A DNA stretch of 64,000 bases from CAZCQP01 sp964500895 (GTDB lineage Bacteria > Bacillota > Clostridia > Lachnospirales > JAISER01), in assembly GCA_964500895.1 (NCBI GenBank), contig CAZCQP010000007.1, forward strand, positions 1 to 64,000, read 5' to 3'. Below are positions 23,741-32,365 of the stretch, piece after piece; within the stretch, counting starts at the first letter, position 1; every line of letters begins with the position of its first letter. A model generated the notes under the pieces. It did no database searches. It saw only the letters and a program-made list of their open reading frames with translations, and was not told where the DNA came from. A program made the translations under genes and the position numbers.

Positions 23741-25125
23741 CAAGGAATAACCGGCCCGTCAGCCTGGTTTGCCAGGTCTGGGGTAAACGGAGGCACCGGG
23801 GTGGATGGGGTAGGGGTGTAGGGGGTTAAAGCTTGCAAAATAAAGGAATAAGACAACCGGGCATTGGCGTTCACGTCAATGGTCATGGTGGTGTCATTAT
23901 AACCGGCTTTGCGCACGGTAATGGTGTGGCGGCCGTCTGGCAACGAATCGCTTACAGGGGTGACACCCACGTAACCGTTGTCAATGTAAAGTTCCGCCCC
24001 TTCCGGCACAGTGGTGACGGTGAGGGTGCGCAGCACAACTTCTTCAGACAGCATCACGTTTACGTCCATGGTGGGTTCTGCCACGGTGATGGTGGTAGAA
24101 AAAGGCAGGTAGCCGGTTTTTTTGGCTTCCAGCTTATAGGTGCCCAATTGCAGCACCAAAGGTTCGGTGGCAGGGTATTCCTTACCGTCAACAAACAGCT
24201 GAAAATCTGAAACATTGGATTTGACGTTCACAATGCCGGACATAAATTGTACATCGGCTAAATCCAACACTTCGGTATTTTCGGTGGTAATGACCACGTC
24301 TGTGACAAAAGGTTCAATGTTTGCGCCTTTAATCACAATGCGGTGGGCACCTTCTAAAACCTCCACCTTATCTGCTTCATCCAGCGTCATAAAGATGGTG
24401 GTGTCTATTTCAAGGGTGCCGTCTTTCACCTTATCTTTATTTTTCAGTTCCACATAACCGTGGCTTTTGTTCACTTCCATATACCAAGCTGTGTCCTCGT
24501 AGCCCCTTAAGGTAACCACGTCCGCCTCACTCACTGCGGAAGGGTCTATGGGAGCGTTTTTATAAACTGCCATGAGCTGGTTGTTGTAGAAGTAATATTT
24601 GTTGCTTAAATTAATCACCTGCTGCTCTGGGCTAACCTTCACATTGCGCACCAGCTTAAATTCCCAAGCGGTAGAATCCTGGGCAATGCTTTGCAACGTT
24701 TCGGTTTTGGCATCATAATTAATGTTAACAATATCCCCCACAGCAAGCTCTGAAAAAGCAATTTCCTGGCCATATTTGTTTTTTAAGCTTGTACCTGCAT
24801 CGGCGGCAACGGTAAAGTTTTTTTCAGTTTCCACATCCACCATGGTTAATGCACTTTTACCAAAGTCGATGTTGGTAATGAAGCCGATGCGTTGTTTCAA
24901 TTCGCTTAAAGAGCCTTCCGCAGGCCCCGGGGAGGCAGAAGGGAGCATCCCGCTGGGTTGTGGGGAGGCATCTGCTCTGTTTTTTGTAATGTTGCTGAAT
25001 ACAATGGCAAATATCACAATGCAAATAATAACCCCAGCCAGTAAAGTAATGATATAAAACAGGGTGAACTGTGATCTTTGATTTTTACTTTTAATTTTGC
25101 TTCGTTGATTGCTGCTTCTTCCCAT
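23740..25125 (-). CDS. PEGA-domain, single-pass membrane protein
   Basis: A protein of 461 residues: basic N-terminus, one transmembrane helix (about 22-46), a Pro/Ser linker (ASPQPSG, ASPGPAEG), then an extracellular beta-rich region. Two PEGA repeats are recognisable near the C-terminus: one with LFVDGKEYPATEP...LGTYKLEAKKTGY, one with AELYIDNGYVGVTP...GRHTITVRKAGY. A Thr/Pro-rich tail (TPYTPTPSTPVPP) closes it. PEGA domains are found in surface and S-layer-like proteins; no enzymatic function is known. It heads the rsmB-rlmN-prpC-prkC-rsgA operon. Its topology mirrors PrkC, so a role as a wall-facing partner or substrate of the kinase is a guess. GAGGTG precedes the ATG. Confidence 0.82.
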   Translation of the reverse strand: MGRSSNQRSKIKSKNQRSQFTLFYIITLLAGVIICIVIFAIVFSNITKNRADASPQPSGMLPSASPGPAEGSLSELKQRIGFITNIDFGKSALTMVDVETEKNFTVAADAGTSLKNKYGQEIAFSELAVGDIVNINYDAKTETLQSIAQDSTAWEFKLVRNVKVSPEQQVINLSNKYYFYNNQLMAVYKNAPIDPSAVSEADVVTLRGYEDTAWYMEVNKSHGYVELKNKDKVKDGTLEIDTTIFMTLDEADKVEVLEGAHRIVIKGANIEPFVTDVVITTENTEVLDLADVQFMSGIVNVKSNVSDFQLFVDGKEYPATEPLVLQLGTYKLEAKKTGYLPFSTTITVAEPTMDVNVMLSEEVVLRTLTVTTVPEGAELYIDNGYVGVTPVSDSLPDGRHTITVRKAGYNDTTMTIDVNANARLSYSFILQALTPYTPTPSTPVPPFTPDLANQADGPVIP

Positions 25126-25470
25126 GCTTTCACCTCAAACCTAGATATTTCAAGCCATGCAAAGGTTTGCCTGACTTTTAGGATTATCCTATTTTAATTG
25201 CTTTTGGTGAAAAACACAAGAAAAAATTTATATGTATGGTGCTTTAAGCAAAAAAAGCACCTGGTCTCAGGGGGGAATGAGGCCAGGTTGAGGGGGGGAT
25301 ATAAATTGTTCCTTAATTATAAAAATTAAGGCTACATGCATAATAATTTCCATTTTTCTAAAAAGTATACATCTTTTGTGAAACTTTTTTATTAAATATG
25401 CGCCTCCATTGAAAAAAAGGCGGCTGTCAGTTATAATGAGCATGGATAATTTTGTAAAGAGGTGAACGCC
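25126..25470. other. Divergent intergenic region with a hairpin and the araC-type promoter
   Basis: These 345 bp separate the leftward PEGA operon from the rightward AraC gene. An 11-bp stem with one mismatch (ACCTGGTCTCA at 259-269 and TGAGGCCAGGT at 278-288, adding 25000) has a G-rich loop. A good rightward promoter lies at 25409-25437. I saw no convincing leftward promoter for the PEGA operon and no further gene. The A/T-rich part near 25200-25230 holds nothing recognisable. Confidence 0.5.
25409..25437 (+). promoter_or_regulatory. Sigma-A promoter of the AraC-type regulator gene
   Basis: TTGAAA and TATAAT are separated by 17 bases, 33 bp before the GTG start at 25471. Confidence 0.78.
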
Positions 25471-26364
25471 GTGCATACTCCTTATATGCGCACACAACTT
25501 TACCCCGTCATCGACATCGACAATTTAGTGTCTTTTCATTATTTTGAATATGTGAAAGATTTTATGGGAATGGAAGAAGCCCATGATTTTTGGGAAGTGG
25601 TTTATGTAGATTTTGGCGCCATTGTGGCTGTGGTGAACGGCGTGGAGCAACCGCTAAAACAAGGGCAAGCCATTTTCCACCAGCCCAACGAAGAACACAA
25701 TATTTTAACATGCGGTGAATTTGCCAGTGTAATCATATTTAGCTTTGTTTGCGAAAGCCCGGCGATGGCTTTCTTTAACGGCAAATGCCTTGCTTTAAAC
25801 GCCAAGGAACGGGACCTGATGGCGGACATTGTTCGGGAAGGGCAGCGTGTTTTTGAAGGGCCTTTTGATACTTTAAACAAGCCCCGGTTAACCAAAGCGG
25901 CCCATGCACCTTTTGGCGGGGAGCAAATGCTCACCACTTGCATGACCCAACTGCTTATAAGCCTGATTCGCCGGGACACAGAAGCACTGCGCACGGCCAG
26001 CCCGGAAACATGGAAAAGGCAGCAGGGGGAGAAGGACATTGTTGAACAAATCATGGTTATTCTGCAAGAAAATTTATACGGCAAAATTTCTTTAAACGAA
26101 ATCAGCGCCCGGCTTTCTTTTTCCGTCAGCCATTTGGAGATGGTGTTTAAAAAACACACCGGTTGCGGCATCATCACCACTTTGAACCGCCTAAAAATGA
26201 CCGAAGCCAAAAGGTTGATTAGCGAGGGCGAAAAAACCTATACGCAGATTGCGGAAATGCTAGGCTTTACTTCCATCCACTACTTCTGCCGCACCTTTAA
26301 AAAACACATGTCTATGACCCCTTCCGGCTATGAAAAATCTGTTAAATTACGGCTTTTGTTATAA
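25471..26364 (+). CDS. AraC/XylS-family transcriptional regulator
   Basis: A protein of 297 residues. The N-terminal half is a cupin-like sensing domain (HDFWEVVYVDFGAIVAVV, then LKQGQAIFHQPNEEHN), typical of regulators that bind sugars. The C-terminal 100 residues hold two helix-turn-helix motifs; the second has the AraC signature IAEMLGFTSIHYFCRTFKKH. GTG at 25471 is chosen because AGAGGTG lies six bases upstream; another GTG at 25462 overlaps that site. It directly precedes the sugar-uptake operon and is the obvious candidate regulator of it. Repeated TGCAA boxes upstream of the binding-protein gene are candidate operators. A hairpin follows its stop codon. Confidence 0.92.
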   Translation: MHTPYMRTQLYPVIDIDNLVSFHYFEYVKDFMGMEEAHDFWEVVYVDFGAIVAVVNGVEQPLKQGQAIFHQPNEEHNILTCGEFASVIIFSFVCESPAMAFFNGKCLALNAKERDLMADIVREGQRVFEGPFDTLNKPRLTKAAHAPFGGEQMLTTCMTQLLISLIRRDTEALRTASPETWKRQQGEKDIVEQIMVILQENLYGKISLNEISARLSFSVSHLEMVFKKHTGCGIITTLNRLKMTEAKRLISEGEKTYTQIAEMLGFTSIHYFCRTFKKHMSMTPSGYEKSVKLRLLL

Positions 26365-26405
26365 GGTTAAGCAAGGCACTTGTAATAAAGTGCCATGCTT
26401 AACCT
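26364..26405 (+). terminator. Hairpin after the AraC-type gene
   Basis: An 18-base arm (26364-26381) pairs with 26388-26405 with a single A-A mismatch around a six-base loop. The stem is long, but the following T-run is poor, so termination may be incomplete. Confidence 0.6.
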
Positions 26406-26422
26406 GTTAGATTGTTAAAAAA

Positions 26423-26472
26423 TGCACAATTTACATCATAACATTGTGCAAGTTTGGTGCAATATTATGCAA
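26423..26472. promoter_or_regulatory. Candidate operator: inverted repeat and phased TGCAA boxes
   Basis: TGCACAAT (26423) and ATTGTGCA (26443) form a perfect inverted repeat with a 12-base spacer. TGCAA also occurs at 26447, 26458 and 26468, that is every 10-11 bases, on one face of the helix. A TATATT -10-like element follows at 26495. Being upstream of the sugar-binding protein and next to an AraC-type gene, it fits an activator site. This is inference. Confidence 0.5.
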
Positions 26473-26512
26473 ATACAGAAGGTTACCGTTCTGTTATATT
26501 TGAGTTGCAAGT

Positions 26513-26548
26513 AATGTTAAGCAATGTTAAGCAATGCTGTTCTAAAGC
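26513..26548. repeat. Tandem 10-mer and small hairpin before the binding-protein gene
   Basis: AATGTTAAGC is repeated twice from 26513 and followed by AATG; directly after it GCAATGCT and a complementary AGCATTGC form a hairpin. All of it falls in the leader of the sugar-binding protein gene. Confidence 0.55.
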
Positions 26549-26581
26549 ATTGCAAAATTTAAAAAAGGAGATGAGTTAAGA

Positions 26582-28009
26582 ATGAAAAAACATGTCAAGC
26601 ATATTGTTGCTGCTGTGTTGTGCTGTGTGATGGCGGCCGGGTTATACGGCTGTGGACAAACGGCCAGTGCACCGGCTGAACCGGCCCCGGCTGAAGAACC
26701 GGCGGCAACAGACCAAACCCAAGCCCAAGCACCCCAAGCGGACATAGGCACGTTGCAAGGCTGGGGGGACGCTGTGAAAGCCACATCCCAGGGCAAGCAA
26801 ATTACCGTGGCCATGGCTGCCCACCCTTCCACAGAAGCTTTCAGAAAAATGGCCGATGAGTTTTCCGCATTAACCGGCATTACCGTTGTGTGGGATGTGG
26901 TGGAAGAAACCAACTTAAAAAACAAGCAACTGTTGGATGCACAAGGGGCCGGCAGCTATGACGTGTTTATGGTAGACGCCTTCTGGATGAGCGAATATGC
27001 TTCTAAAGATGTGCTGGTACCCATCGAAACTTATGCCAACGACCCAGCCAAAACTCCGGCCTGGTTTGATTACGAAGACATTATGCCGGCTTACAGAAAC
27101 GGAATTGCCGGTGCCAACGGGGTGAACTACGGCATTCCAACAGCCGGTGAAACCCGGTTTATTGCGTATAGGACAGACTTGTTTGAAAAATATGAAAAAG
27201 AACCGCCCAAAACCATGGAAGAGTACTTAGCCCTTGCTCAATTCTTTAACGGCAAGGAAGACGGCCTTTATGGGGCATCCATGCGGGCACAGCGGGGCAT
27301 TCACTTTGCTTCCGGGTGGATGAGTATGATGTACAACTTTGGCGGCGGTTTTGTGGACCAAACCACCATTGGCACAGACAAAGTAGTGGCCACCGCCAAT
27401 ACCCCAGAAACCGTTGCATCCCTGCAATTTTTTGTAGACCTGTTAAAATGTGCACCTCCAGACGTTGGTACATACACCCATGAAGAAGCGCTGGGTGCTT
27501 TCATTTCTGGTAAAACCGCCATGTGGCTGGATGCCACCGCTTTGGCTAACCAAATCACAGACCCCAAATCCTCCACCGTGGCAGATAAAGTGGCCTTTGT
27601 GCCCACGCCCACCGGTCCGGCTGGTGACGGCGCTGCTTTAGCAGGCTGGAACCTGGGTATTTCCAATAAATCCGCCAATAAGGACGAAGCTTGGGCATTC
27701 ATTTGCTTTATGGCCAGCAAAGAAAAATCTATAGACTATGTGAAAAATGGCGGTGTGGCCACCAGAAGCTCTGTATTTGAAAATGCAGAATTGGCTGCAT
27801 TAAATCCATCATTCCCGGCTCAAAAAGAAGCACTTATTGCCGCTAATGGGCTGGTGGAAAAAGGATTATCCTGGATTCCACAACATGACCAAATAAACCA
27901 GATTCTTGAAGTTGCCGGGGCATACGGCAGTGCGGCGCTGGCCGGTGACATTTCCGTAGAAGATGCATGTAACAACACCCAGAAAGATATTGAAGATTTA
28001 ATTCAATGA
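26582..28009 (+). CDS. Sugar ABC transporter substrate-binding lipoprotein (family 1)
   Basis: A protein of 475 residues. Residues 1-23 form a lipoprotein signal peptide ending LYGCG, so Cys24 is lipidated. An Ala/Pro/Glu-rich linker follows, then a type I/cluster B or D binding protein: KQITVAMAAHPS, FSALTGITVVWD, GSYDVFMVDAFW and a C-terminal GAYGSAALAG segment. Members bind sugars or polyols outside the membrane. AAAAGGAGATG precedes the ATG. It opens the operon with two permeases, an oxidoreductase and a kinase. A perfect hairpin separates it from the first permease. The actual ligand cannot be read from sequence; an inositol- or sugar-acid-like compound would fit the Gfo/Idh/MocA gene. 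Confidence 0.92.
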   Translation: MKKHVKHIVAAVLCCVMAAGLYGCGQTASAPAEPAPAEEPAATDQTQAQAPQADIGTLQGWGDAVKATSQGKQITVAMAAHPSTEAFRKMADEFSALTGITVVWDVVEETNLKNKQLLDAQGAGSYDVFMVDAFWMSEYASKDVLVPIETYANDPAKTPAWFDYEDIMPAYRNGIAGANGVNYGIPTAGETRFIAYRTDLFEKYEKEPPKTMEEYLALAQFFNGKEDGLYGASMRAQRGIHFASGWMSMMYNFGGGFVDQTTIGTDKVVATANTPETVASLQFFVDLLKCAPPDVGTYTHEEALGAFISGKTAMWLDATALANQITDPKSSTVADKVAFVPTPTGPAGDGAALAGWNLGISNKSANKDEAWAFICFMASKEKSIDYVKNGGVATRSSVFENAELAALNPSFPAQKEALIAANGLVEKGLSWIPQHDQINQILEVAGAYGSAALAGDISVEDACNNTQKDIEDLIQ

Positions 28010-28101
28010 TATGTTCTAGAACGTGTTTTAAGTTCGTTTGAACGGTTTCCCTATCAAAACATTGGTTAAAACCCATTGGTAATGAATTTTCAAACACTGC
28101 C

Positions 28102-28137
28102 AAGTATAGTGGAACGGACATTCGTTCCACTATACTT
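28102..28137 (+). other. Perfect 15-bp intergenic hairpin between binding protein and permease genes
   Basis: Arms 28102-28116 and 28123-28137 are exactly complementary with loop GACATT. No T-run follows, so it is more likely a transcript-stabilising or partial-termination element that raises binding-protein mRNA relative to the permeases. Confidence 0.8.
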
Positions 28138-28173
28138 ATATTACAGCATCAGTCATTAAAGGAGCTACTGTGC

Positions 28174-29064
28174 ATGGACATGTTAAAGTCATACTTTAAG
28201 CACAACCCGCACATTAAGTTTATAGCCCCAGCCATGACGGCCATGGTGGTCATGTCCATCGTGCCTACGCTGTTTCTGTTGGTTATCAGCATAACCAATT
28301 ATCAGCTGGGCTGGAAATTTTCCCGGGCAAAATTTGTTGGCATTAACAATTTTATTAGGCTGTTTTCCGGGGCAGACCCAGACTTCTGGCATTCCGTATG
28401 GATTAGCCTAGCTTTTATGGTGTTAGCCACCGGCATTGAAATGCTACTGGGTTTTGCTTTGGCCATGCTTCTGAACTCCATGGAGTTTAAGCTAAAAGGC
28501 CTGGTGATGGGTATTTTAATCATTCCCTTAGCCATGACACCTTCCATAGCGGCGCAAATGTGGAAGCTTATATATAACTCGGAATATGGCATTCTAAATT
28601 ACTACTTGCAGCTTCTTTTTCATGTGAAAGTGACGTGGTTGTCCAGCGGAATGGCATTTTGGTCAGTGCTGTTGGTAGACATTTGGCAGTTTACCCCTTT
28701 TGTTACCCTCATCATTTATGCCGGGCTGCGGTCTATGCCCACCGAACCTTATGAATCTGCTGCCATGGACGGGGCTAACGCCTGGCAAACACTCACCATG
28801 ATTACCTTGCCCATGATGCGTAAGCTGCTGTTCTTGGCGCTGCTCTTTAGGGCTATAGATTCCCTAAAGCTGTTTGATACGGCGTTTGTATTAACCCAAG
28901 GGGGCCCCGGCAATGCCACAGAGTTTTTAAGCCTGCATGTGTACCGCATGGCTAATGCCCAAAACGGGCTTATAGGCCGGGCAGCGGCCATTGCCATTGT
29001 GTTGCTGGTGATAGTGACCATTGTAAGCCGTTACTTAATTAAACAGCAGAGGAAGGAGGCATAG
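28174..29064 (+). CDS. Sugar ABC transporter permease, MalF-type
   Basis: A protein of 296 residues with six predicted membrane helices (the first about 16-38). The permease signature that docks the ATPase is visible as YESAAMDGANAWQTLTMITLP (EAA loop). It has the short MalF/UgpA form. It forms the membrane channel with the next gene, three bases downstream. AAAGGAG precedes the ATG. A nucleotide-binding subunit is not encoded in this operon. Confidence 0.93.
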   Translation: MDMLKSYFKHNPHIKFIAPAMTAMVVMSIVPTLFLLVISITNYQLGWKFSRAKFVGINNFIRLFSGADPDFWHSVWISLAFMVLATGIEMLLGFALAMLLNSMEFKLKGLVMGILIIPLAMTPSIAAQMWKLIYNSEYGILNYYLQLLFHVKVTWLSSGMAFWSVLLVDIWQFTPFVTLIIYAGLRSMPTEPYESAAMDGANAWQTLTMITLPMMRKLLFLALLFRAIDSLKLFDTAFVLTQGGPGNATEFLSLHVYRMANAQNGLIGRAAAIAIVLLVIVTIVSRYLIKQQRKEA

Positions 29065-29067
29065 CCC

Positions 29068-29898
29068 GTGAACAGAAGCACAAGGAAAACCATAATTAAC
29101 ATAATCAAAGGGTTAATCATCGTTTGCGTATGCTTTTACATACTCTTCCCCTTTCTCTGGATGGTGATGGTAAGCCTAAGAAACCGGGTGGATATTTTTA
29201 ACCCAGGCAACTTATTGGTGGCTCCTATTTTAGACAATTACCGGACGATTGTTAAGGAGAACAACATACTGTCCTATTTCTACAACAGCTTTATGGTGGT
29301 GGTTTTCACCACACTGGTTTCTCTGGTTATTGGCAGTTTTGCCGCCTATGGCTTTGCCCGATACGAATGGAAACAAAAAGAAGACAGAGCCTTCTTTGCA
29401 TTAAGCCAGAAATTTTTGCCCGCCATGGCGGTGGTTATTCCTTATTTTTTAATGGCCGCTTTTTTCAAGCTTTTGGATACCCGGTTGGTGCTTGTCATTT
29501 GTTACACCACCTTCAACATCCCCTTCACCATCTGGATGATGCGGGGATTTATTGAGGAGTTGCCTCGGGAACTGGAAGATTCCGCCTTTGTGGACGGCTG
29601 CACACGGCTGCAAACCATCTATAAAATTATTCTGCCATTGGTGGCACCCGGCATGGTGGCCACGGCCATCTTTTGTATCATTAATTCCTGGAACGAGTTT
29701 GTATTTGCAAACTTTTTAACCAGTATCAACAGCAAAACCATTCCCACCTCTGTGATGATGTACTTGTCTGTGTCTGGGGTAAAGTGGGGAGAAATGTCCG
29801 CCACAGGGGTGATGGCCTCTATCCCTGTTTTGGTTTTTGCCATTGCAGTACAAAAACATATGATTAGGGGCTTGACTTTTGGGGCGGTTAAGGGTTAA
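29068..29898 (+). CDS. Sugar ABC transporter permease, MalG-type
   Basis: A protein of 276 residues with six predicted helices; the EAA loop is ELEDSAFVDGCTRLQTIYKI, which fits the MalG/UgpE class. Its start is GTG at 29068, after GGAAGGAGG. It pairs with the MalF-type subunit upstream. The next gene follows after 26 bp. Confidence 0.93.
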   Translation: MNRSTRKTIINIIKGLIIVCVCFYILFPFLWMVMVSLRNRVDIFNPGNLLVAPILDNYRTIVKENNILSYFYNSFMVVVFTTLVSLVIGSFAAYGFARYEWKQKEDRAFFALSQKFLPAMAVVIPYFLMAAFFKLLDTRLVLVICYTTFNIPFTIWMMRGFIEELPRELEDSAFVDGCTRLQTIYKIILPLVAPGMVATAIFCIINSWNEFVFANFLTSINSKTIPTSVMMYLSVSGVKWGEMSATGVMASIPVLVFAIAVQKHMIRGLTFGAVKG

Positions 29899-29924
29899 CT
29901 ATATTATATAAAGCAGGTGACAAT

Positions 29925-30962
29925 ATGACTTCAAAATTGAAAATGGCCATTGTTGGCGCAGGCATTTGGGGCGAGAACCACGCAAAAATTTATAAGGAAC
30001 ACCCTTTTGTGGAAGTGGTAGGCGTTTGTGACATGCATATGGACAAAGCCCAGCAAATTGTAGATAAACTGCAAGTGGGCAAAGCCTATGACAGCTATCA
30101 CAACATGTTTGAAACCTGCGGCTGTGATGCTGTAGCCATTGTAACGCCGGATTTTGCCCACGGGGACATTGCCGTGGCGGCTGCGGAACAGAAGAAACAT
30201 ATCCTCATTGAAAAACCGCTGGCCACCACCCATGAAGACGTGCACCGCATTGTGGAAGCGGTGACCAAAAACAACGTGCGGGCCATGGTGGATTTACATA
30301 ACCGCTGGAGCCCTCCTTTCAATGCGGCCTATCACGCTGTGCAGCGTGGGGAACTGGGGGATGTGTATAGCGCTTACATGCGTTTGAATGACACCAAGTG
30401 GGTGGCCACAGACTTTATTCCATGGGCAGCCAAATCCTCTATCTTGTGGTTTTTAGGCAGCCACAGCCTGGATACGTTGCGCTGGTTTTTTAATGACGAA
30501 GTGGCCCGTGTATATAGTGTCAGCCGGGAAGGCATATTAAAAGGGATGGGCGTGGATACAGTCGATGAATATTTGACCACCATTGAATTTAGAAATGGCG
30601 GGGTGGCTCAAATGGAAAACGGCTGGATAACACCCAACGCCAACCCTTGTGTGAATGACATTAAGTTTAATGTGCTGGGTACAAAGGGCATGATTGCCAT
30701 TGATGCCAGCAACCATAACTTAATTCAGCAATATACCGACAGCACTGTAACGACGCCGGATGTTCTGGTTCAAAACACCATTTTCGGCAAAGCCAAAGGG
30801 TTTGCCTTTGAAAGCATTCGTGGTTTTGTGGATTGCCTATTGACCGGTGAAGCTTTTCCGGTTAGTCTGTATGATGCGGCCAATACGTCACTGGCTATTT
30901 TGGCCATTATGGAGTCTGCGCAAAGCAGAATGCCTGTTGAAGTTAAAAACTTGTATGAATGA
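29925..30962 (+). CDS. Gfo/Idh/MocA-family oxidoreductase
   Basis: A protein of 345 residues. The N-terminal Rossmann fold has the NAD(P) motif VGAGIWGENHA (about 8-18) and VVGVCDMHMDKA. The family's catalytic EKP is in ILIEKPLATT (about 92-101). The C-terminal domain begins DLHNRWSPPF. Members oxidise or epimerise sugars, inositols or their phosphates with NAD(P). Placement in a sugar-uptake operon makes it the likely first catabolic step. AGGTGA precedes the ATG. Its last codons overlap the upstream leader of the kinase gene. Confidence 0.92.
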   Translation: MTSKLKMAIVGAGIWGENHAKIYKEHPFVEVVGVCDMHMDKAQQIVDKLQVGKAYDSYHNMFETCGCDAVAIVTPDFAHGDIAVAAAEQKKHILIEKPLATTHEDVHRIVEAVTKNNVRAMVDLHNRWSPPFNAAYHAVQRGELGDVYSAYMRLNDTKWVATDFIPWAAKSSILWFLGSHSLDTLRWFFNDEVARVYSVSREGILKGMGVDTVDEYLTTIEFRNGGVAQMENGWITPNANPCVNDIKFNVLGTKGMIAIDASNHNLIQQYTDSTVTTPDVLVQNTIFGKAKGFAFESIRGFVDCLLTGEAFPVSLYDAANTSLAILAIMESAQSRMPVEVKNLYE

Positions 30963-30979
30963 TTGGAAGGGATGACATC

Positions 30980-32365
30980 ATGATGCGATTTGGCGTTCAA
31001 GTTGATGTGAAAAATGTGCCCCCGCTGGACGGGGGCTTTGTACCGCTGGCAAAATTTAATGCTGCGTTTTTGGCCACGGCTAAAAAGCCCATTGTTATTG
31101 CAGTGGAGCGTTCAGGAGGGCTGGTTTCTGTTTTTCCAACCCATATTCATGGGACAAAGGAAATGGAAGCAGCGGACAAGTTTTATGTAGAGCGTACAGT
31201 AAAATTTTTGCTGTGGGCCAGAGGTGGCGCAAAAGTGATGCTGTGCGGCGATGAAGCCATGGCTCAATATTTGTCGGAGGTGTATGCTCCCCAAGGCAAG
31301 CGGGCCTTTGACTACAACTTTATGTCCAAAATTTTTGAGCGCTCCTTTGAAGTGGTGTACTTACCTTTAGAGGATGCCCCGGAAGCAAAGGAAAACCCGC
31401 AAGCCATTGGCCGCCATCTGGAAGGCTGCCGCATTGGTTTTGATGCCGGTGGCAGCGACCGAAAGGTTTCTGCTGTGGTGGACGGTGTGCCGGTTTACAG
31501 CGAAGAAGTGGTATGGTTCCCTAAAATTACGGAAGACCCGGAATACCATTATGCAGGCATTGTGGAAGCTTTTAAAACAGCTGCCTCCAAAATGGAGCGG
31601 GTGGATGCCATTGGGGTCAGTTCGGCAGGCATTTACATTGATAACCGCACCATGGCCGCTTCATTGTTTATAAAAGTACCTGAGCCTTTATTCAGTGAAA
31701 AAGTAAAAGACATTTATATTCGTGCAGCCAAAGAAATTGGTGCAGATGTGCCTTTGTATGTGGCCAATGACGGGGATGTTACCGCATTAGCCGGTGCCAT
31801 GGCGCTGGGGGAAAACGGCGTGCTGGGTATTGCCATGGGTACCAGCCAGGCGGCAGGTTATGTGGATGCCCAAGGTAACTTAACCGGCTGGTTGAGTGAA
31901 TTGGCTTTTGCCCCGGTAGATGGCCAAGAAAATGCCCACTACGATGATTGGGCAGGCGATATTGGTTGTGGGGTGCAGTACTTCTCCCAGGACGCAGTGA
32001 TTCGGTTGGCACCTTCTGTGGGCATTACGCTGGATGCTGGGTTGTCCCCAGCAGAAAAATTAAAGGTTGTGCAGGAGGCCATGGAGGCCGATCATCCAGG
32101 TGCCATTCAAATCTATGAAACCATTGGATGTTATCTGGGGCATGCCCTGGCCTATTATGCAGACTTTTATGAAATTCTTCACGTCTTATTGCTTGGACGG
32201 GTAACTTCTGGTAAAGGCGGGGATATTGTATTAAACTGCGCACGTCAAGTGCTGGAAAGCGAATACCCTGCGCTTTCTAAGCAGATGAACGTCCAACTGC
32301 CCGATGAAAAAAGCAGACGGGTGGGGCAGAGTGTGGCAGCTGCTTCGTTGCCAGAGTTAAGATAA
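30980..32365 (+). CDS. ROK-like sugar kinase with an extra N-terminal domain
   Basis: A protein of 461 residues. Residues about 1-150 form an N-terminal part I do not recognise. Residues 150-440 follow the ROK/ASKHA plan: GFDAGGSDRKVSAVV (phosphate 1), IGVSSAGIYIDNR, YVANDGDVTALAGA, then the ATP-side GIAMGTSQAAGYVDAQG. The zinc-binding CxCGxxGC motif of many ROK proteins is absent. ATG at 30980 follows GGAAGGG with an 8-base spacer, preferred over 30959, which lies inside the previous gene. It would phosphorylate the sugar imported or modified by the operon. A regulatory role is less likely, since no helix-turn-helix is seen. Confidence 0.75.
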   Translation: MMRFGVQVDVKNVPPLDGGFVPLAKFNAAFLATAKKPIVIAVERSGGLVSVFPTHIHGTKEMEAADKFYVERTVKFLLWARGGAKVMLCGDEAMAQYLSEVYAPQGKRAFDYNFMSKIFERSFEVVYLPLEDAPEAKENPQAIGRHLEGCRIGFDAGGSDRKVSAVVDGVPVYSEEVVWFPKITEDPEYHYAGIVEAFKTAASKMERVDAIGVSSAGIYIDNRTMAASLFIKVPEPLFSEKVKDIYIRAAKEIGADVPLYVANDGDVTALAGAMALGENGVLGIAMGTSQAAGYVDAQGNLTGWLSELAFAPVDGQENAHYDDWAGDIGCGVQYFSQDAVIRLAPSVGITLDAGLSPAEKLKVVQEAMEADHPGAIQIYETIGCYLGHALAYYADFYEILHVLLLGRVTSGKGGDIVLNCARQVLESEYPALSKQMNVQLPDEKSRRVGQSVAAASLPELR

